17,431 nucleotides of DNA, taken from contig JAABTZ010000015.1 of the NCBI GenBank assembly GCA_011389605.1, forward strand, positions 1 through 17,431, given 5' to 3'. The first letter of the stretch is position 1, and the number at the start of each line of letters is the position of its first letter. This DNA is from Desulfobacteraceae bacterium (lineage in GTDB: Bacteria; Desulfobacterota; Desulfobacteria; Desulfobacterales; Desulfosalsimonadaceae). Made by a program: the position numbers and the translations under genes. Of the stretch, positions 13,658 to 17,431 are shown piece after piece. The notes below the pieces were generated by a model. That model did no database searches. It saw only the letters and a list, made by a program, of their open reading frames with translations, and was not told where the DNA came from.

Positions 13658-14644
13658 ATGCTTTTTTTGCACGGTCTGGGTCATTTTTACCCGGAAAATG
13701 TCATTGACAATAAGTTTTTAAACGACCTTGGGATCGGCAGCGACGAGCAGTGGATCCTTGAGCGCGTTGGCATTGCGGCCCGCCGCACGTCACTGCCCCT
13801 GGACTATATACGGCAGACCCTAAACAAAGATCCCCGGGCAGCAGCAGAGGCAAGCACGTGTACCAGAGCCCAAGCCGGGGCATCTGCGGCGCTCATGGCG
13901 CTGAACCGTGCCGGACTGGGTCCCGGCGATATTGGCATGGTGATTTCAGGAACCTCAACTCCCGGGCATACCATCCCGGCAGAGGCGTCAATTATAGCCT
14001 CGGAGCTTGGCATAGAGGCACCCTGTGTGGATATGAACGCGGCCTGCTCCACATTCGTGGTCCAGCTAAACTTTCTGAGTGCCATGAAGCCTGAAAAAAC
14101 TCCGCAGTTTATCCTCATTGTCCATCCTGAAAATTATACCCATGTCGTGGATTATTCTGATCGCAGGGTAGCCCCCCTGTTTGGCGACGGCACTGTGGCA
14201 GCAGTGCTTTCTTTAAGAAAGCCGGCCCGGCGGTGGTTTGAAGCTCTGGGATATGGTTCTGATCCGTCATCCTGGGACAAGGTCCGGATTCCAGCCGGCC
14301 GGCATTTCAGCCAGGATGGCAGTCAGGTCCAGCGCTTTGCCATCCGCAAGGCCACAGAGGCAGTGCGCCGGCTTCAGGCAAAATACCCCGGTATGGAAGA
14401 TCAGTTCAAGTTCGTCGGGCATCAGGCCAATCTTATGATGCTAAACACGGTATGCCGCAGATGCGGGATTTCCGAAAACCGGCACCTGCACAACGTGGTA
14501 GATTTCGGCAATACCGGCTGCTCAAGCGCGCCGGCCGTGTTAAGCCAGCACTGGAACGAAATGCAGCCGGGCGATCACATTGCCGTGGCAGTGGTGGGCT
14601 CAGGGCTCACATGGGCCCATGGTCTGCTTAAAATTAAAGATTGA
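13658..14644 (+). CDS. Beta-ketoacyl-ACP synthase III (FabH-like)
   Basis: This 328-residue thiolase-fold synthase has the KAS III triad Cys130 (NAACSTF), His255 (GHQANLMML) and Asn285 (NTGCSSAP). His-to-Asn spacing is 30, as in E. coli FabH. KAS III enzymes prime chain synthesis by condensing an acyl-CoA starter with malonyl-ACP, so this gene would determine the starter unit. The N-terminal region is somewhat longer before the Cys than in E. coli FabH (130 against 112), with an inserted loop about 45-68, so a non-acetyl starter is plausible but unproven. The ribosome site GGAG lies in the end of the reductase gene. The next gene starts nine bases downstream. Confidence 0.93.
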   Translation: MLFLHGLGHFYPENVIDNKFLNDLGIGSDEQWILERVGIAARRTSLPLDYIRQTLNKDPRAAAEASTCTRAQAGASAALMALNRAGLGPGDIGMVISGTSTPGHTIPAEASIIASELGIEAPCVDMNAACSTFVVQLNFLSAMKPEKTPQFILIVHPENYTHVVDYSDRRVAPLFGDGTVAAVLSLRKPARRWFEALGYGSDPSSWDKVRIPAGRHFSQDGSQVQRFAIRKATEAVRRLQAKYPGMEDQFKFVGHQANLMMLNTVCRRCGISENRHLHNVVDFGNTGCSSAPAVLSQHWNEMQPGDHIAVAVVGSGLTWAHGLLKIKD

Positions 14645-14653
14645 AAATAAGAT

Positions 14654-15211
14654 ATGGAATACAACCAGTTTATTCAGCAGCGGAATTTTGATCTGCCCCA
14701 GCTCATAGCTTTTTCCTATGGCAGGCTTGTAAGTGATCCGCCGGCTGATTTTGATGCCCGGCTGCCGGCGCCTCCTTTTCTGATGTTCGACAGGATTGTT
14801 TCCCTGGAGGCAAACGGCAACAAGGGGGCCATAACAGCAGAACAAGACATTCGGCTCGATGCATGGTATTTCCAGTGTCACTTTCCTGAAGATCCTGTAC
14901 AGCCCGGATGCCTGGGCGTGGATGCAGTCTGGCAGCTGCTTGGTTTCTACGGAGTCTGGCGGGGGGCCCTGGGTGCGGGAAGGGCGCTTGGATGCGAGGA
15001 GGTTGTCTTCAACGGCCAGATCAGACCTTTTAACCATGTGGTTCGCTTTGAAATAGAGGTATTACGGTTCAGGCTCATGAAAAATAATGGTTCGGCCATT
15101 GTTGTGGCCGATGCCCAGATTCTTGCCGACGACATCCCCGTGGCCACGATCAAAAAGGCCCGTGCCGGGATTTTCAGGGGGATTGCCGACAGCAACTATC
15201 CGAGGCTGTAA
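14654..15211 (+). CDS. fabA: FabA-type beta-hydroxyacyl-ACP dehydratase/isomerase
   Basis: The 185-residue protein follows FabA closely. It has LPAPPFLMFDRI at 37-48, then CHFPEDPVQPGCLGVDAVWQ at 75-94 with catalytic His76 and Asp90 (14 apart, as in E. coli FabA), and FNGQIRP. FabA dehydrates beta-hydroxyacyl-ACP and can isomerise trans-2 to cis-3 decenoyl-ACP, the entry to anaerobic unsaturated fatty acids. True FabA normally works with FabB; here the partners are FabF-type enzymes and a variant ketosynthase. The isomerase function is therefore likely but not certain, and sequence motifs do not prove it. The ribosome site is weak (AAGA), in line with coupling to the KAS III gene nine bases upstream. 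Confidence 0.93.
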   Translation: MEYNQFIQQRNFDLPQLIAFSYGRLVSDPPADFDARLPAPPFLMFDRIVSLEANGNKGAITAEQDIRLDAWYFQCHFPEDPVQPGCLGVDAVWQLLGFYGVWRGALGAGRALGCEEVVFNGQIRPFNHVVRFEIEVLRFRLMKNNGSAIVVADAQILADDIPVATIKKARAGIFRGIADSNYPRL

Positions 15212-15242
15212 AGAAACTTTTTCCCAATAAAAAGAGGCAAGT

Positions 15243-16004
15243 ATGACCGATACGGATAAGACCGCCCGGGAAAAACCCGTGGCCGTGGTTACCGGCGGGG
15301 CCGGCGGCATTGGCGCGGCCTGCTGCAGGGCTCTGTGTGACAAAGGTTTTTGTGTGGGCGTTCATTTTCGCAAAAGCAGGCAGCCGGCAGAGGATCTGCT
15401 CGCAGAGATCATGGAAAAAGGCGGCAGCGGGTTTCTGCTTCAGGCTGATCTGGCATCAGTTTCAGAGATTGATGCCATGGTCAATGAGGTCAAAAAACAG
15501 GCGGGCCGCATCGACGTGCTGGTAAACAATGCCGGTTTTACAATAAATGATATGATTCTTACCATGAAGATCGATGATTTTGATGCACAGCAAAGCGTGG
15601 GCCGCGGGGCATGGTATCTGACCAAAAGGGTGCTGCGGGTGTTTATGTTCCGCCGGTCTTCGGGGCGGATTATAAATATTTCCAGTGTAGTAGGTCACAC
15701 CGGCAATGCGGGCCAGATACCCTATACCATGGAAAAGGCCGCCATGGACGCCATGACAAAATCCCTGGCCAAGGAGCTTGCGGGAAGAAATATTTTAGTC
15801 AATTCCGTGGCTCCCGGGTTTATTGATACAGATATGACTGAAAGCCTGCCTGAAGATATAAGAGAGCAGATCCTTTCTGCAGTGCCCCTGGGTCGTATGG
15901 GCCGTGCCGAAGAAGTGGCAGACGTTGTTGCGTTTCTGGCAACCGGCGGTGATTACATCCAGGGCAGTGTTATCCATGTCAACGGGGGGATGTATGGCGG
16001 CTGA
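15243..16004 (+). CDS. fabG: FabG-like beta-ketoacyl-ACP reductase, catalytic Asn missing
   Basis: The protein has 253 residues, with the nucleotide loop TGGAGGIG at 17-24, NNAG at 95-98, Ser148, Tyr161 and Lys165 (YTMEK, classical YxxxK), and the C-terminal PGFIDTDMT block. It should reduce 3-ketoacyl-ACP to 3-hydroxyacyl-ACP with NADPH. An oddity lies at 117-124: where the family has VNLxGxx (the Asn of the Asn-Ser-Tyr-Lys tetrad), this protein reads SVGRGAW. It is one residue short, with Gly120 replacing Asn-Leu. The reading frame is intact, so it is not a frameshift. AGAGG precedes the ATG. The gene overlaps fabZ by 11 bases. Activity may be reduced or altered; a sequencing or assembly deletion of three bases is an alternative explanation. 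Confidence 0.92.
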   Translation: MTDTDKTAREKPVAVVTGGAGGIGAACCRALCDKGFCVGVHFRKSRQPAEDLLAEIMEKGGSGFLLQADLASVSEIDAMVNEVKKQAGRIDVLVNNAGFTINDMILTMKIDDFDAQQSVGRGAWYLTKRVLRVFMFRRSSGRIINISSVVGHTGNAGQIPYTMEKAAMDAMTKSLAKELAGRNILVNSVAPGFIDTDMTESLPEDIREQILSAVPLGRMGRAEEVADVVAFLATGGDYIQGSVIHVNGGMYGG

Positions 16005-16467
16005 CAAGCAGATGATCCAACAGATCCTGGAGCTGATTCCCCAGCAGCGTCCCTTTCGTTTTATCGACGATATTATTGATATTGATGATAAAAAAATTAC
16101 TGCAGTATACAGGTTCAGGGAGGATGAATATTTTTATGAAGGGCATTTCCCCGGTAACCCGGTCACGCCCGGCGTTATTCTGATTGAGACAATGGCCCAG
16201 GCCGGGGTTGTGGCCCTTGGGATTTCCATTTTGCTGCATCAAAGGCGGCCTGCATCTGAAATACGGGAATTAAAAACCCTGTTTACCTGTGCCGAATCCG
16301 TCGAATTTGCAGGCATGGTATCCCCGGGGGAAAAGGTTTTCATTTCCGGTGAAAAAATCTATTTTCGCAGGAACAGTATTAAAACAAGAGTCGGCATTGC
16401 CCGGGAAAACGGACAAAGCTTATGCACCGGCGTGCTGATGGGAACAGGAGTGAAACTCAATGCGTAA
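15994..16467 (+). CDS. fabZ: FabZ beta-hydroxyacyl-ACP dehydratase
   Basis: The protein has 157 residues from the ATG at 15994 (MAADKQMIQQ), which overlaps the end of fabG by 11 bases. An upstream ATG at 15904 is inside fabG and unnecessary. The active-site loop is GHFPGNPVTPG (50-60), with His51 and Glu65 (14 apart), followed by the MAQAG helix, so this copy is catalytically complete, unlike the homolog at 1641. The N-terminal block LELIPQQRPFRFID is typical of FabZ. It removes water from 3-hydroxyacyl-ACP across a broad range of chain lengths. It overlaps the downstream ketosynthase gene by eight bases. With the FabA, PKS-type and degenerate copies, it makes four dehydratase-fold proteins in one locus. 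Confidence 0.94.
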   Translation: MAADKQMIQQILELIPQQRPFRFIDDIIDIDDKKITAVYRFREDEYFYEGHFPGNPVTPGVILIETMAQAGVVALGISILLHQRRPASEIRELKTLFTCAESVEFAGMVSPGEKVFISGEKIYFRRNSIKTRVGIARENGQSLCTGVLMGTGVKLNA

Positions 16468-17431
16468 AAGAGTTGTGGTAACAGGCATGGGCGTTATCAG
16501 TCCCAATGCCATAGGACTTTCAAACTTCGAGCAGGCCCTGCGCCAGGGGCGCTCCGGCATAAAGTTTATTCCCAGGCTTGAAGATCTCAAATTCGCCTGC
16601 CGCATCGGCGCAGTCCCTGTGGATTTTGAAACATCATGCAGTCAGTATTTCGACAACTGCAGACAGCAGTCCTTTTTGAGTGAAACCATTCGTTATGCGG
16701 CCGTGGCTGCAATGGATGCCTGGCAGGACGCGGGATTTTCAATTCCAGCCGATGAAGACCCGCCTGACTGGGATTCGGGCACTGTGTTTGGCTGCGGCAT
16801 CTCCGACATGGAAGTTATTGCAACCGAAGTCGTTCCCATGGTCAATTCCGGCAAGGTTCGCAGGCTGGGCACCAGGGTTGTGGAGCGTGTCATGGGAAGC
16901 GGCACAAGCGCACGCATCGGGGGACTGCTGGCATTAGGAAACCAGGTTACATCAAATTCTTCTGCCTGCAGCACCGGCACGGAGGCCGTGGTTGAAGCAG
17001 CCTGGAAAATCAGAAACGGTCAGGCCAGGCGCATGGTTGCCGGCGGGGCCGAAGGTGCCTCGCCCTATACCTGGAGCGGATTTGATTCCATGCGGGTGCT
17101 TGCCCGCAAATTCAATGATGATCCTGAAAAAGGATCCCGCCCCATGAGTGCCTCTGCGTGTGGATTTGTGCCGGGTGCCGGAGCAGCAGCCCTGGTTTTG
17201 GAAGATCTTGACTCGGCCCTAAAACGGGGCGCGCGGATTTATGCGGAAATCAAGGGGGCTATGGTCAATTCCGGGGGACACAGAAACGGGGGGTCAATGA
17301 CGGCCCCGAATCCTGAAGGGGTTCAGCGCTGTATAAAGGGAGCTGTGGCTGATGCCGGCATTGATCCGGAGCAAATCGATGCCGTCAATGGGCATTTGAC
17401 CGCTACTTTTGCAGATCCCCATGAAGTCAAT
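16460..17431 (+). CDS. Variant FabF-type ketosynthase, C-terminus beyond window
   Basis: I read 324 codons open from the ATG at 16460, which overlaps the fabZ stop by eight bases, to the window edge. MRKRVVVTGMGVISPNAIG is a classic KAS N-terminus. The nucleophile is Cys170 in NSSACSTGTEA. The first catalytic His is His312 in the unusual motif NGHLTATFADPHE, in place of NAHGTSTxxxD as seen in the other two ketosynthases here. The second His lies past the edge. The NGHLT form belongs to a distinct ketosynthase group that I associate with secondary-lipid and pigment clusters rather than housekeeping FabF; this is recall, not a search result. It is clearly diverged from the pair at 4568-7102, so the locus has three different elongating ketosynthases plus KAS III. 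Confidence 0.88.
   Translation, partial: MRKRVVVTGMGVISPNAIGLSNFEQALRQGRSGIKFIPRLEDLKFACRIGAVPVDFETSCSQYFDNCRQQSFLSETIRYAAVAAMDAWQDAGFSIPADEDPPDWDSGTVFGCGISDMEVIATEVVPMVNSGKVRRLGTRVVERVMGSGTSARIGGLLALGNQVTSNSSACSTGTEAVVEAAWKIRNGQARRMVAGGAEGASPYTWSGFDSMRVLARKFNDDPEKGSRPMSASACGFVPGAGAAALVLEDLDSALKRGARIYAEIKGAMVNSGGHRNGGSMTAPNPEGVQRCIKGAVADAGIDPEQIDAVNGHLTATFADPHEVN

Overview
The window is dominated by a large lipid-assembly locus of type II fatty acid synthase (FAS) style. About 16 kb of nearly contiguous genes encode ketosynthases, dehydratases, reductases, a malonyl transferase, an acyl carrier protein, a thioesterase, an acyl-activating enzyme, a membrane acyltransferase and two radical SAM enzymes. 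Moderate G+C, occasional GTG/TTG starts and this gene mix fit an anaerobic Gram-negative bacterium, most plausibly a sulfate-reducer-like member of Desulfobacterota. That placement rests on gene content and general recall, not on a marker gene, so it is weak.

Layout. (1) 1-594, minus strand: N-terminal part of a Lys/Ala/Pro/Glu-rich protein of unknown function that runs off the window. (2) 595-797: divergent intergenic region. (3) 798-7584, plus: a LarE-like sulfur transferase, a hotdog protein lacking the FabZ catalytic acid, an acyl carrier protein, two paralogous radical SAM proteins, two complete FabF-type ketosynthases and a 4HBT thioesterase. (4) 7677-8504, plus: a free-standing polyketide-synthase-type double-hotdog dehydratase. 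(5) 8613-10685: a PlsY-family acyltransferase convergent with an acyl-adenylating ligase. (6) 10736-11472: a two-helix membrane protein bracketed by two inverted ~152-bp repeats. (7) 11760-17431, plus: a compact operon of fabD, a FabL/FabI-like enoyl reductase, a FabH-like KAS III, fabA, fabG, fabZ and a variant FabF cut by the window edge.

Together the genes could form a self-contained chain builder: KAS III priming, FabD malonyl loading, several elongating ketosynthases, ketoreduction, three or four different dehydratases, enoyl reduction, ACP, release by thioesterase, reactivation by the AMP ligase and transfer to glycerol-3-phosphate by PlsY. The two radical SAM enzymes are not part of normal fatty acid synthesis and suggest that the acyl chain is chemically remodelled. 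Radical SAM proteins combined with type II FAS genes is the arrangement proposed by comparative genomics for ladderane lipids of anammox bacteria. I offer an unusual membrane acyl chain as the leading hypothesis; the product cannot be read from the sequence.

A second theme is a dispersed repeat family with ends close to TGATGSCNCCGTAAAAAGTC. It has two full copies, one partial copy and several solitary ends, all between 725 and 11472 and almost all at gene junctions. Two of the solitary ends overlap the stop codon of the preceding gene. None was seen in the compact second operon.
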